Shown piece after piece: positions 17,359 through 27,104 of a DNA stretch of 64,000 nucleotides. The notes below the pieces were generated by a model that saw only the letters and a program-made list of their open reading frames with translations, did no database searches and was not told the DNA's origin. Numbering within the stretch: the first letter of the stretch is position 1; each line of letters begins with the position of its first letter. The position numbers were made by a program, and so were the translations under genes. This stretch comes from an uncultured Flavobacterium sp. (GTDB lineage: Bacteria; Bacteroidota; Bacteroidia; Flavobacteriales; Flavobacteriaceae), in the NCBI RefSeq assembly GCF_943913405.1, contig NZ_CALTYA010000011.1, positions 1-64,000 of the forward strand, written 5' to 3'.

Positions 17359-20300
17359 TTTTTTTTTACGCTTAAATCCTTTTTCAAAATAATAATATAA
17401 AATTGGGAGAATAATAAGTGTCAAAATTGTTGCTGTCAGTAACCCTCCGATAACCACTGTCGCAAGGGGTTTCTGCACTTCCGCACCAGCACTACTGCTT
17501 AATGCCATGGGAAGAAATCCTAATGAGGCGACAGAAGCCGTTAAAATCACAGGTCGCAACCTGACTTTTGTGCCTTCTTTTATACGTTCATAAATATCGT
17601 TCACGCCTTCTTTTTTAAGTTGGTTGAAATAGGCAATCAAGACGATTCCGTTTAAGACGGAAACTCCGAATAATGCAATGAATCCGACACCTGCGGAAAT
17701 ACTGAAAGGCATTCCTCTTAACCATAAGGCAAAGATTCCTCCAATTGCTGAAAGCGGAATTGCGGTAAAAATCAACAGCGATTGTTTTATAGAATTGAAG
17801 GTAAAATACAAAAGGATAAAGATCAATCCTAAGGCAATCGGAACGGCAATCATCAGCCTTTCATTAGCTTCCGTAAGATTTTCAAATTGCCCGCCATACG
17901 TAGTATAATAACCTTCCGGGAGTTTTAAATTCTTGTCCAGTTTTGCTTGAATCTGTTCTACAACGCCTTTTACATCTTTACCTCTTACATTAAAACCTAC
18001 GACGATTCTGCGTTTTCCGTCTTCACGGCTGATCTGCATCGGCCCGTCTTCATATTTAATATCGGCAACTTGTTCCAACGGAATTTGGTTTCCAGACGGC
18101 AAGGTCACAAACAAAGATTTCAAATTAGAAATATCTTGACGGCTGTCAGCTTCCAACCTTACGACTAGATCAAATCGTTTTTCACCCTCGTAAACCGAAC
18201 CCGCAGCTTCACCCGCAAAGCCGATTCTTATGACGCGGTTCAAATCGCCGATGTTCAATCCGTAAAGTGCTAGCTTATCTTTGTTATAACGAACCGTGAT
18301 TTGTGGCAGGCCGGCAACGCGTTCTAACTTGGCATCAGAAACACCTTCAACGCCTTGAATCAACTGCATGACTTCATCGCCTTTGCTGACAAGCATGTCA
18401 ATATCATCTCCGAAGATTTTTACGGCCACGTCGCTTCTGATTCCGGTCATTAATTCGTTGAAACGCATTTGGATGGGTTGGGAAAACTCAGTTGTGGCAC
18501 CGGGAATATCTTCTAAAGCTTCTTCCATTTTCGCCATCAGTTCTTCTTTGGTCTTGGCAGAAGTCCATTCTTTTTTGTCTTTCAGGAGAATAATCATGTC
18601 GCCTGCTTCAATAGGCATCGGATCGGTTGGAATCTCTGCGCTTCCGATTTTGGTGACTACCATTTTGATTTCTGGAAACTTGGCTTTTAGTATTTTTTCT
18701 GCTTTTGTAGTAGCCTCAATTTCTTGGGATAAAGAACTTCCTGATGCGATAATCAAATGCGTTGCAATATCGCCTTCGTCTAATGTTGGGATAAATTCGC
18801 CTCCTAAAGTATTGAATACAAACAAGGAAATTAGAAATAACCCGAAAGCAGAAGCCAGCACAATTCCTTTAATTTGCAAAGCTTTGTTTAGAATTGGCGT
18901 ATAAAATCTAGTGATTCCTTCGATGATTTTATCGCTGCTATTTCGCTTGTGGCCTGTTTCTTTTTTCAAGACCAAAGCGCTCATCATCGGAACATACGTA
19001 AGTGATAAAATGAATGCTCCCAAAATTGCAAACGAAACCGTCTGTGCCATTGGCGAGAACATTTTTCCTTCAATTCCGACCAAAGCTAAAATTGGCAGAT
19101 ATACGATCAAGATAATGATTTCTCCAAAAGCCGCACTGCTTCTGATTTTAGCGGAAGCCTGATAGACTTCTTCGTTCATCTGGTCGGAAGTCAATGTTTC
19201 TTTTTTCCTGACTTGAAGTCTGTGGATGATGGCTTCGACTATGATTACGGCGCCGTCGACTATGATTCCAAAGTCAATGGCACCAAGGCTCATTAGATTG
19301 CCGCTTACGCCAAAAAGTTTCATCATGGAAATAGCAAATAATAAAGCTAATGGAATTACGGAAGCAACTACCAAACCTGCACGCCAGTTTCCGAGCAATA
19401 AAACCAGAATAAAAATTACGATCAGAGCACCTTCGATCAAATTGGTTTCAACAGTTTTAATCGCTTTGTCAACCAATTTTGTGCGGTCCATAAAAGGTTC
19501 TATAGAAACGCCTTCGGGCAAGGATTTTTTAATCTGCTCCATTTTTTCCTTGACTCTTTTGACCACTTCCCCGCTGTTTTCGCCTTTGAGCATCATGACC
19601 ATGCCGCTGACTTCCTCGCCGTTTCCGTCTTTGGTTACGGCTCCGTATCTGATACTGCTTCCGATTTGGACTTTTGCAATATCACGGATTAAGATTGGAA
19701 TCCCGTTTTGGTTTTTGACTACGATTTTATTGATGTCTTCGATACTGCTGACCATTCCGATACCTCGGATAAAATAGGCATACGGTTTTTTATCAATGTA
19801 GGCGCCGCCTGTGTTTTCGTTATTAGATTCCAAAGCTTCAAAAATCTCAGGAATTGTTACGCCCATGCTTTTTAATTTGTCGGGCTGGACAGCGATTTCG
19901 TATTGTTTTAAGTTGCCCCCAAGCGTATTTACCTCAGCGACACCAGCGGTTCCGGTAAGTTGAGGCTTGATAATCCAGTCTTGGATGGTGCGCAAATCGG
20001 TGGCGTTGTATTTATCTTCGTAGCCTTTTTTAGGAAAAACTACATATTGGTAAATTTCTCCAAGACCGGTGCTGACCGGTGCCATTTCTGGACTTCCGAC
20101 GTTTTTAGGAATAGTGCTTTCTGCTTCTTTCAAGCGTTCAGATATTTGCGCTCTTGCCCAATAAATGTCTACGTTTTCTTCAAAAACTACAGTAACAACG
20201 CTCAATCCAAAACGGCTGATGGAACGCAATTCTACGATTTTCGGGATTGGTTTTACCGCCTGCTCGATTGGATAAGTGATAAATTGTTCCACTTCTTGAG

Positions 20301-20472
20301 TTGCCAAAGTGGGCGAACTCGTGATAATCTGAACCTGATTGTTGGTAATATCTGGCAAGGCATCGATGGGAAGATTGTAGGCAGAATAGCTTCCGACGAT
20401 GATTAATGCCAATGTGAACAGCCCGATAATAAATTTATTATGGATGCTGAAATGGATAATCTTATCTAACAT
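17356..20472 (-). CDS. RND heavy-metal efflux pump (CzcA/CusA family)
   Basis: This inner-membrane proton-driven pump exports metal ions with the adaptor and TolC-like duct encoded downstream. The 1038 residues show twelve membrane helices with two large periplasmic loops. The TM4 signature AIDFGIIVDGAVIIVEAIIH carries the Asp...Asp-Gly...Glu pattern that Nies described for HME1/HME2 pumps (Zn, Co, Cd, Ni), rather than the HME4 Cu/Ag pattern. The C-terminus GFKRKKK ends at a TAG inside repeat DNA, so the last residues may have been altered by the repeat insertion. Confidence 0.95.
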   Translation of the reverse strand: MLDKIIHFSIHNKFIIGLFTLALIIVGSYSAYNLPIDALPDITNNQVQIITSSPTLATQEVEQFITYPIEQAVKPIPKIVELRSISRFGLSVVTVVFEENVDIYWARAQISERLKEAESTIPKNVGSPEMAPVSTGLGEIYQYVVFPKKGYEDKYNATDLRTIQDWIIKPQLTGTAGVAEVNTLGGNLKQYEIAVQPDKLKSMGVTIPEIFEALESNNENTGGAYIDKKPYAYFIRGIGMVSSIEDINKIVVKNQNGIPILIRDIAKVQIGSSIRYGAVTKDGNGEEVSGMVMMLKGENSGEVVKRVKEKMEQIKKSLPEGVSIEPFMDRTKLVDKAIKTVETNLIEGALIVIFILVLLLGNWRAGLVVASVIPLALLFAISMMKLFGVSGNLMSLGAIDFGIIVDGAVIIVEAIIHRLQVRKKETLTSDQMNEEVYQASAKIRSSAAFGEIIILIVYLPILALVGIEGKMFSPMAQTVSFAILGAFILSLTYVPMMSALVLKKETGHKRNSSDKIIEGITRFYTPILNKALQIKGIVLASAFGLFLISLFVFNTLGGEFIPTLDEGDIATHLIIASGSSLSQEIEATTKAEKILKAKFPEIKMVVTKIGSAEIPTDPMPIEAGDMIILLKDKKEWTSAKTKEELMAKMEEALEDIPGATTEFSQPIQMRFNELMTGIRSDVAVKIFGDDIDMLVSKGDEVMQLIQGVEGVSDAKLERVAGLPQITVRYNKDKLALYGLNIGDLNRVIRIGFAGEAAGSVYEGEKRFDLVVRLEADSRQDISNLKSLFVTLPSGNQIPLEQVADIKYEDGPMQISREDGKRRIVVGFNVRGKDVKGVVEQIQAKLDKNLKLPEGYYTTYGGQFENLTEANERLMIAVPIALGLIFILLYFTFNSIKQSLLIFTAIPLSAIGGIFALWLRGMPFSISAGVGFIALFGVSVLNGIVLIAYFNQLKKEGVNDIYERIKEGTKVRLRPVILTASVASLGFLPMALSSSAGAEVQKPLATVVIGGLLTATILTLIILPILYYYFEKGFKRKKK

Positions 20473-20567
20473 AGATTATGATACTATAATGTTGATTTAT
20501 TTTAGCTTTCGCTAAATTTTATTTGTGGAAATTCCACGACAAATCAGCCGACTCGCATCGGCAAACA

Positions 20568-20891
20568 TTATACTAATTGTGGCGGCTGCCAAATCGATCC
20601 GTAGAAATTGGAAATAATCGATTTATAAAAACTTGATGTTTTTGAAAAATGGTTTTCGAAATAAGAAACTTCAAAAACAGTCATTGACTGTACGATTATT
20701 GGCGTCGTACAGCAAGAACAGATGCAGAAAGGCGTACAGAAATCTTCGTGGTGCTCTGCTTGAGATACTTGCGGAAATTGGGTTTGCGAAACATCTTTTG
20801 TCTGTGCATGCGCGTCATTACAAGGCAAAACCATCAGTATCAGCAGATATGCCGATAAAAATGCAGTCAAAAAGTGCCTTGCTTGTTTCAT
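20568..20891 (-). CDS. Cys-rich secreted protein (DUF6660-like)
   Basis: A 107-residue protein with an N-terminal signal peptide or anchor (residues 8-30, ending AHAQ), a short His/Glu stretch (AEHHEDFC) and a tight cysteine cluster CTPFCICSCC near residue 52, then a hydrophobic and aromatic tail. The clustering of Cys and His suggests metal binding. Position at the head of the czc operon, 95 bases upstream of the RND gene, suggests a periplasmic metal sensor or chaperone. Family naming is from memory and moderately sure. Confidence 0.75.
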   Translation of the reverse strand: MKQARHFLTAFLSAYLLILMVLPCNDAHAQTKDVSQTQFPQVSQAEHHEDFCTPFCICSCCTTPIIVQSMTVFEVSYFENHFSKTSSFYKSIISNFYGSIWQPPQLV

Positions 20892-21101
20892 TGCGTAAAT
20901 GTAGAAAAATTATTTTAACAAATTACAACATAAAAAAATAGCTTTGCTGACGAAAACGTGTGAAAAGACTTTTCAACAAAACCAACAACTATAACGTTGT
21001 AATGCAACTGAGATTTACAAACCTTGAAATAAAGTCTGGCATTTCCTGCTGATTTTTCTATTTTTACGATAGATAAATGATAATTTTATAATTTACTACA
21101 C

Positions 21102-23213
21102 ATGAATAAACTATTTACAGCCCTCTTTCTTCTTGTTTCTTGCGTTGTCGTGCAGGCACAAGAACTGATTTCGCCTGACAAAAATCTGAAGTTAAAATTC
21201 AGCTTGACATCAGACGGAACTCCTACATATGAATTAAATTACAAAAACAAAGCCGTAATCAAAACGAGCAAATTAGGAATTGAAACTAAAGATGTTCCTT
21301 CATTTTTGAATGGTTTTACGGTTACGAAAGCAGAAAATGCTGCGTTTGATGAAACTTGGAGCCCAGTTTGGGGAGAACAGAAATCCATCCGAAATAATTA
21401 TAACGAATTGCTGGTTACGCTTGCGCAGAAATCCGTAAAAGACCGTTTCATCAGAATCCGTTTTCGCTTGTTTAATGACGGATTGGGTTTCAGATATGAA
21501 TTTCCAGAGCAGGCAGCATTGGCTTACTTCATAATTAAGGAAGAAAGAACGCAATTTGCTTTGGCGGGTGACCACAAGGCTTTCTGGCTTCCGGGTGATT
21601 TTGATACGCAGGAATACAGCACTGTGACTTCTAATTTATCTGAAATCAGAGGAAAAATGAAAGGTGCCGTTACGCAAAATGCTTCTCAGCACACTTTTTC
21701 TGATACTGGAGTGCAGACGCCTTTGATGCTGAAAAGCAAAGACGGCTTGTACATCAACATCCACGAAGCGGCTCTGGTAGATTATTCTTGCATGTCTTTA
21801 GATTTGGATGATAAAAATTTCATCTTGAGTTCTTTCTTGACGCCTGACGCCATTGGCGATAAAGGGTATATGCAAGCGCCTACGCAATCTCCTTGGAGAA
21901 CTATTGTGGTAAGCGATAAGGCGGCTGATATTTTAGCTTCTAAATTGATCTTGAACTTAAATGAACCTACAAAATACAAAGATGTTTCTTGGATAAAACC
22001 AGTAAAATATGTCGGCGTTTGGTGGGAAATGATTACAGGAAAAAGCACTTGGTCTTACAATGATCTGACCAGCGTAAAATTGGGCGAACTGGATTATTCT
22101 AAGACAAAACCTAACGGAAAACACGCGGCAAACACGGCTCACGTGAAAGAATATATCGATTTTGCAGCAAAACATGGCTTCGACGCAGTTCTTGTTGAAG
22201 GCTGGAATGAAGGCTGGGAAGACTGGTTTGGAAAATCTAAAGACTATGTTTTTGATTTCGTAACGCCTTATCCCGATTTTGACGTGAAAGAATTGCACCG
22301 TTATGCGGCTTCTAAAAACGTAAAAATGATGATGCACCATGAGACTTCGGGTTCGATCAGAAATTATGAAAGACACATGGACAAGGCTTACCAATTTATG
22401 GTGGACAATGGCTATAATGCGGTAAAAAGCGGTTATGTTGGCGACATCATTCCTCGTGGGGAATACCATTATGGACAATGGGCAAACAACCATTATTTGT
22501 ATGCAATCACGAAAGCGGCAGATTACAAAATCATGGTAAATGCGCACGAAGCGGTTCGCCCGACGGGATTGAGCAGAACTTATCCTAACTTGATTGGAAA
22601 TGAAGCGGCAAGAGGAACAGAATATGAATCTTTTGGAGGAAATAACCCAGACCACACAACGATTCTTCCATTCACAAGATTGATGGGAGGACCGATGGAT
22701 TATACGCCTGGAATCTTCCAAACTAAGGTAAGCGCTTACAATCCAGATAACAATTCTTTCGTTCACACGACTTTGGTTAAGCAACTGGCTTTGTATGTGA
22801 CGATGTATTCTCCGTTGCAGATGGCGGCTGATTTGCCAGAAACGTATAACAAACATTTGGATGCTTTTCAATTCATCAAAGATGTGGCAATTGACTGGGA
22901 CGAAACGAATATCCTAGAAGCAGAACCAGGAGATTTTATCACGATTGCCCGTAAGGCAAAAGGAAAAGACGAATGGTTTGTAGGCGGAATTACAGATGAA
23001 AATGCAAGAGTCGGAAATGTAAACTTTGATTTCCTTCCAAAAGGAAAAACGTATGAAGCGACAATTTATGCAGATGGAAAAGATGCTGATTATGAGAAAA
23101 ATCCGCAGGCTTATGAAATTAAAAAACTAAAAGTTACTTCTAAGACTAAATTGAAACAGCAGATGGCTCGCGGTGGCGGTTTTGCGATTAGCGTTAAGGA
23201 AGTTTCGAAATAA
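21102..23213 (+). CDS. GH97 alpha-glucosidase, SusB-like inverting type
   Basis: GH97 enzymes release glucose from the non-reducing ends of alpha-glucans. The 703-residue protein has a signal peptide (residues 1-19), an N-terminal beta-sandwich, a central (beta/alpha)8 barrel and a C-terminal beta domain. Glu414 (HHETSG), Glu483 (HEAVRPTG) and Glu507 (ARGTE) keep exactly the 69- and 24-residue spacing of SusB Glu439, Glu508 and Glu532. The Asp nucleophile of retaining members is replaced by GYVG at 444-447, as in inverting ones. It is monocistronic and followed by a terminator; no susC/susD genes are adjacent. Confidence 0.95.
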   Translation: MNKLFTALFLLVSCVVVQAQELISPDKNLKLKFSLTSDGTPTYELNYKNKAVIKTSKLGIETKDVPSFLNGFTVTKAENAAFDETWSPVWGEQKSIRNNYNELLVTLAQKSVKDRFIRIRFRLFNDGLGFRYEFPEQAALAYFIIKEERTQFALAGDHKAFWLPGDFDTQEYSTVTSNLSEIRGKMKGAVTQNASQHTFSDTGVQTPLMLKSKDGLYINIHEAALVDYSCMSLDLDDKNFILSSFLTPDAIGDKGYMQAPTQSPWRTIVVSDKAADILASKLILNLNEPTKYKDVSWIKPVKYVGVWWEMITGKSTWSYNDLTSVKLGELDYSKTKPNGKHAANTAHVKEYIDFAAKHGFDAVLVEGWNEGWEDWFGKSKDYVFDFVTPYPDFDVKELHRYAASKNVKMMMHHETSGSIRNYERHMDKAYQFMVDNGYNAVKSGYVGDIIPRGEYHYGQWANNHYLYAITKAADYKIMVNAHEAVRPTGLSRTYPNLIGNEAARGTEYESFGGNNPDHTTILPFTRLMGGPMDYTPGIFQTKVSAYNPDNNSFVHTTLVKQLALYVTMYSPLQMAADLPETYNKHLDAFQFIKDVAIDWDETNILEAEPGDFITIARKAKGKDEWFVGGITDENARVGNVNFDFLPKGKTYEATIYADGKDADYEKNPQAYEIKKLKVTSKTKLKQQMARGGGFAISVKEVSK

Positions 23214-23232
23214 TACGAAAAAAAATTTCAAT

Positions 23233-23260
23233 AAAAAGTCCAGAATATTCTGGACTTTTT
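23233..23260. terminator. Terminator between GH97 and WG-repeat genes
   Basis: A perfect 12-bp stem AAAAAGTCCAGA with TCTGGACTTTTT around ATAT, 20 bases after the GH97 stop. Symmetric A/T runs allow use from both convergent genes. Confidence 0.9.
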
Positions 23261-23292
23261 TATTTTTCATTATTAGAGTAGAGAATTCAATA

Positions 23293-23643
23293 TTATTTCC
23301 CCACACGCTTTAATCCTTTAAAATTATTTTTGACTTCATCTAAAGTATAAATTGCTGGAATTACTTCTTTGCCATTTTGATCAATAAAACCATAAGAATC
23401 AGCTATTGACTTAACCATTGCCAATCCTTCTTGATGCTTGCCGAACTTTTCAATCTTAGTATAAATCGGCTGAACGACAATATTTTTATTTTTATCAATA
23501 AAACCATACGTTCCGGAAATGGTTTTGACCATTGCCCAATCTTTGTGATAATCGCCAAATTCATAGACTTTTTTATATCCACTTTGTGCAAAAGAAAGGG
23601 AAGAAACAATTAAAAACAAGAATAGTAAAACTTTAGATTTCAT
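23293..23643 (-). CDS. Secreted WG-repeat protein
   Basis: A 116-residue protein with signal peptide (residues 1-19, ending SFAQ) and two WG repeats, each with the pattern WAMVK...YGFIDKNKNIVVQPIY and LAMVK...YGFIDQNGKEVIPAIY. WG repeats are beta-rich modules often found in Bacteroidota secreted proteins; their ligands are mostly unknown. Two repeats is short for the family, which often has five or more. It is the last gene of a minus-strand run of small exported proteins (23.3-27.1 kb). Confidence 0.8.
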   Translation of the reverse strand: MKSKVLLFLFLIVSSLSFAQSGYKKVYEFGDYHKDWAMVKTISGTYGFIDKNKNIVVQPIYTKIEKFGKHQEGLAMVKSIADSYGFIDQNGKEVIPAIYTLDEVKNNFKGLKRVGK

Positions 23644-23685
23644 AATTTATAGATTTAAATTGTATATGATTTTTTTATATATAAC

Positions 23686-24264
23686 CTAATTGCAATTTTT
23701 ATTATAAAACTCAACAATTTCTGTAAGGCCTCTCCTGACCCTGAAATCTCCTTTCTTCAATTTATCAACCAGCGTACTGCAATCTGCGAAATATTCTAAA
23801 ACTTTATCTTTTAAATTATTTGCCAAAGGGCTATACGGACCAAGACCTGTCATCGTTTCCTCATTTTTTCTTTTGAGATAATAATTTTCTATAGGCGCAG
23901 AATAAGTTATGCCCATCTGGGCTTGCAGTGGATTTGAGGAAGATGTTGTAAATAAGGCAACCTCACCGCTTGAAACCACTTCTTGTACTGCCAAATATTT
24001 TGAATCTTCTTTAGTCTGGAAAAATCTGTAGTTTACGCTCTTGTTTTGCGGAATCACCAATTTCACGATTGCTATTTTTGAAAACTCAAATTCTTGCGGT
24101 TCGCCGTCATTCAGCTCATCTTTATATTTAACCGAATCTGATTTCATTTTTCCAACTCCGCGAATGGTATCGCCTGTTTTGAACACTATGATAATCGGTC
24201 TCATCTGTGCAGAGCACAAGTTGATTGCAAATAAAAACAGTAGTAAGAAGAATATTGATTTCAT
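23686..24264 (-). CDS. Secreted protein of unknown function
   Basis: The frame is open from 24300, but the ATG at 24264 places a normal signal peptide at the N-terminus (MKSIFFLLLFLF, ending LCSAQ), so that start is preferred, giving 192 residues. The mature part begins with a small beta-rich unit (IIVFKTGDTIRGVGKMKSDS, then YKDELNDGEPQEFEFSKI) common in uncharacterised flavobacterial proteins. The C-terminus has charged helices with two cysteines. I do not recognise a characterised family. It is in the minus-strand run of exported proteins. Confidence 0.75.
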   Translation of the reverse strand: MKSIFFLLLFLFAINLCSAQMRPIIIVFKTGDTIRGVGKMKSDSVKYKDELNDGEPQEFEFSKIAIVKLVIPQNKSVNYRFFQTKEDSKYLAVQEVVSSGEVALFTTSSSNPLQAQMGITYSAPIENYYLKRKNEETMTGLGPYSPLANNLKDKVLEYFADCSTLVDKLKKGDFRVRRGLTEIVEFYNKNCN

Positions 24265-24414
24265 ATTTTTATATGCTTGTTTTAAAGATTTATAAGTCAA
24301 ATATAAGGAGTTTTCTAATTCCTATTTTCAAAAGTATTATGCCCTAAAAACATAATTCTTTATATTACTTTCCACATAGGAGAATTGATAAATTTTGTGA
24401 TTGAATTTATCTTT

Positions 24415-25026
24415 TTACTTAATATCTTTAAAATCTTCCGCTTTGGTAAAATAATGCAAGCCTAAAATCAAGCCAATGGTCATGGCAAACAGCATCTTTT
24501 GAATTACAGGCAAATACTCCCGCAGATTCCCGCTGCCATAAATATAAAGCGTACCATAAAAAGCAATGAGGTAAACCGTACAAAGCAATTTAAAAAGATG
24601 GCGTTTTGACTTGAATATAAAGACTGTGACATAAAATAAGCTCAGCAGAAAAACAGTACTTGACAGTGTAACCATCAGGTCATGCAGCGGCGTTGCGATT
24701 AAAAAGGTAAATACCATGCCAGCAATTCCAAAATACCGAATCACATTTGACGCGCCCTTTTTCGGAATTCTTTTTGAAAACTCTACAAAGAATAAGGAAC
24801 AGCTCATTGACAGAAAAAACATTCCGCCAATAGCCCAAAACCGCGCATCATTTGGCAGGCCATTAACCGCTTTTTCTTCAAAAAGATTACTGATGTAGTT
24901 GTTTTTCCAGCTATATCCGATGGAAGCCTTGTCAAGCTGTGACCCGCCTGGGTAATTCATTGTTGCGACAACCAGCAGTAATAATGAAATAGCGAATCCG
25001 AATATTAATAAATGTTTCTTTAGCAT
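24415..25026 (-). CDS. Multi-pass membrane protein (DUF998-like)
   Basis: The 203-residue protein has about six hydrophobic segments, the first at residues 6-24 and the last near 177-193. The loop after the first helix carries NYPGGSQLDKASIGYSWKNN and a second loop holds NGLPNDARFWAIGGM. This resembles the DUF998 type of integral membrane proteins, but the match is by eye only. No catalytic residues stand out. It starts 30 bases after the stop of the preceding lipoprotein gene and may be co-transcribed with it. Confidence 0.75.
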   Translation of the reverse strand: MLKKHLLIFGFAISLLLLVVATMNYPGGSQLDKASIGYSWKNNYISNLFEEKAVNGLPNDARFWAIGGMFFLSMSCSLFFVEFSKRIPKKGASNVIRYFGIAGMVFTFLIATPLHDLMVTLSSTVFLLSLFYVTVFIFKSKRHLFKLLCTVYLIAFYGTLYIYGSGNLREYLPVIQKMLFAMTIGLILGLHYFTKAEDFKDIK

Positions 25027-25056
25027 CTAAAACTTAGTTTATATTGATTATAATTG

Positions 25057-25698
25057 CTATTTATCATTTTTTTTTATCAACCTTTTTATCCTTTCATTTC
25101 TTTCTTCTAAAAATTTATTATCTATGTGTATCAGCATTCCTCCAAAACAATTATTCTCACCTGTTAAAATTCCACGATTAAAAAGTGAATGAGCAACAAT
25201 ACGCATCATTTTATCTTCTTGAAAAACACTTCCATATTTCTCTTTTCTTATATTTTTTGCCAATGAATCAATATTATGAGTTTCTTCAAATGTATTCAGT
25301 TCTTCAATTGAATAGTAATTGGTACTAAGATTGTTTATAGCAGCAGTATCATTAAATTCAAAATAACGCTTTTTATTATCAACCACTAACTTTTCTATTT
25401 TATTGGCACTTTCAATACTATAATCTAAATCATATTCTCTGTGCAAAGCTCCAAGCAAAAAGCATCCTTTAGTACAAATTTCACGTATTTCACCCGAATT
25501 AAGGTCTTTGACAGTAACAACAAGGAAGTATTGCAATGTACTTCCATTTTGAGCCGCATTTAAATAGTTGCTATAAATTATTGAATCTAAAGTCGAATCG
25601 AATGCTGCAACTTTCTTAATTGAAGTACTTGAATCAGACTGCTTACAAGAAAACAATGCCAGTAAAAAAACAATTATGAAAATCTTCATATTCTTCAT
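25057..25698 (-). CDS. Lipoprotein of unknown function
   Basis: A 213-residue protein with a lipoprotein signal peptide: a hydrophobic stretch from residue 5 to 15 and lipobox LFSC with Cys18, then Ser-rich linker. The mature part is mostly helical with paired cysteines (EICTKGCFLLGALHREY) and another in NNCFGGML. A second ATG (Met4) could be the start. I do not recognise the family. It begins 14 bases downstream of another lipoprotein gene (25713-26384), so the two are probably one transcript. Confidence 0.75.
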   Translation of the reverse strand: MKNMKIFIIVFLLALFSCKQSDSSTSIKKVAAFDSTLDSIIYSNYLNAAQNGSTLQYFLVVTVKDLNSGEIREICTKGCFLLGALHREYDLDYSIESANKIEKLVVDNKKRYFEFNDTAAINNLSTNYYSIEELNTFEETHNIDSLAKNIRKEKYGSVFQEDKMMRIVAHSLFNRGILTGENNCFGGMLIHIDNKFLEERNERIKRLIKKNDK

Positions 25699-25712
25699 AG
25701 AGTTATAAATAT

Positions 25713-26384
25713 CTACCTCACAAACCTCAAAGCGCCATTTTCATAAACATACCCAGAATTAGTATTCTTAACTTTCAAATCCTTGCTTCCGGGATGCAGC
25801 AATATAGAATCAGATTTAAACTTAAAAAAGAGCTGTTTTTCTTTTTCACAGACCTTCACAATATCTACCAGCCTGCCTTCTTCAGAAGTACTTTCCACGT
25901 CAAGGTTTCCTATATATTTTATCATTTCATTGTCAATAACATAAGCATCTCCGCCATAAAAATACTCAAAAGCAAGCTGGCAGATGATAATGACCTTTCC
26001 ATTCTCTTTGTTTTTATAAAAATGGGGCTGCAGCAGAAAAGCATCTTGCGCACCTAAAGACCTGAACACGATCTCATTCTTTTTATTAAGCACCAGCAAT
26101 CTAAAACCATAATCCGTTTCTGAATCTTGTGCTGAGAGTTTTCCGTCAACTGACGTGTAATTGCCTGTTATTATTTTTTTGCCGTTTAGCTCAAAAGACG
26201 TTCTTATGTCAAATCCGTCTATTTTCACAGTAGCAATTGTATCTGGCTTGAATTCAAAATAATTGATTTCTAATGAATTATCTTTTATCTCTTGTTCATA
26301 AACAGTAGCATCTCTGCTTTTTACAGAGTTCGTTTTGTTTTCACAGGAAATAAAGATCAGCAGGAGAAAAAAGATGTATTTCAT
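25713..26384 (-). CDS. Lipoprotein of unknown function
   Basis: A 223-residue protein beginning MKYIFFLLLIFISCENK, a short lipoprotein signal with Cys14 as the lipidation site. The remainder alternates short beta segments (IDGFDIRTSFELNGKKIITG, LLVLNKKNEIVFRSL) and looks like a beta-propeller or beta-sandwich fragment. I do not recognise a family. It is first of a likely two-gene unit with the downstream lipoprotein, and follows the 26426-27064 gene after 41 bases. Confidence 0.75.
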   Translation of the reverse strand: MKYIFFLLLIFISCENKTNSVKSRDATVYEQEIKDNSLEINYFEFKPDTIATVKIDGFDIRTSFELNGKKIITGNYTSVDGKLSAQDSETDYGFRLLVLNKKNEIVFRSLGAQDAFLLQPHFYKNKENGKVIIICQLAFEYFYGGDAYVIDNEMIKYIGNLDVESTSEEGRLVDIVKVCEKEKQLFFKFKSDSILLHPGSKDLKVKNTNSGYVYENGALRFVR

Positions 26385-26425
26385 TATTTATCAACTTATT
26401 TTGTCATAAATTTATATTACTTTTT

Positions 26426-27064
26426 TTAAAGCCTTTTAACCATAATTGAACTTGTAATCAGCCGAAATAATTTTGAAAACCGCTCTATGTCCTTGCTTTC
26501 ATGACTATTTCTTTTAACGCCACAAAAAATTAGATATAGTTTTTTATCATATATAAATGATGACATAAAAACGCTGGCATTCAAATTTGAATATTCTAAT
26601 GGAAGTTCATATTCTAAAAATCCTCCGTTGATTCCATCAAAAGTCATTTTACCTGCTTTTTTAAATCTTGAATTTTCAGGAAGGTGTTTTTTCATTCTTC
26701 TCGCAGTAAAATATCCTTTAATGTCACGCTCCGTAATCTGATCTTCAATAGGCAAATCCATCAACATTAATGTGACACTTTCTTTACCTTTTCCTTCTTC
26801 ACTGATAAATTCTTGAATGATGTTGGGCTCTTCTGATTCAACTGCCTTCCAACTCAGCGGAATTTTTAAACTCCAGTCAGTACCATTCGATTTTTCATGG
26901 CCAGCCACATCGAATACTTTTGTATAGCCTTTCAAAAACTCCTCTTCCGGATTATTGTAAAAAGCATCAGAAGAAGCATTTTGCTTGTCCAATGTCGTTT
27001 CAATATTTTGAGCATGAGTATTTGCAAAAACAAATAGCAAAAGAAAAATTATAATTATCCGCAT
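26426..27064 (-). CDS. Secreted protein of unknown function
   Basis: This 212-residue protein has a signal peptide (MRIIIIFLLLFVFANTHAQ) and a mature domain with WSLKIPLSWKAVESEEPNII, EGKGKESVTLMLMDLP, and DGINGGFLEYELPLEY. Such a strand-rich domain resembles periplasmic proteins with a PsbP/MOG1-like fold, an inference from pattern only. It lies at the upstream end of the run of exported proteins; copy 2 of the CCTACAATAATACC repeat lies 41 bases upstream and may be promoter-associated. Confidence 0.75.
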   Translation of the reverse strand: MRIIIIFLLLFVFANTHAQNIETTLDKQNASSDAFYNNPEEEFLKGYTKVFDVAGHEKSNGTDWSLKIPLSWKAVESEEPNIIQEFISEEGKGKESVTLMLMDLPIEDQITERDIKGYFTARRMKKHLPENSRFKKAGKMTFDGINGGFLEYELPLEYSNLNASVFMSSFIYDKKLYLIFCGVKRNSHESKDIERFSKLFRLITSSIMVKRL

Positions 27065-27104
27065 TAAATTTAAAGTTATTGCACAATCTGTTTAAAAATT
27101 ACAC

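Noticed and set aside
20633..20941. Plus-strand 102-codon frame
   Set aside because: It is antisense to the Cys-rich DUF6660-like gene, which has a proper signal peptide and operon context.
21957..22871. Antisense 304-codon open frame within GH97
   Set aside because: It is a shadow of the GH97 gene; its composition (Arg, Ile, His rich) is not protein-like and the sense frame has clear catalytic motifs.
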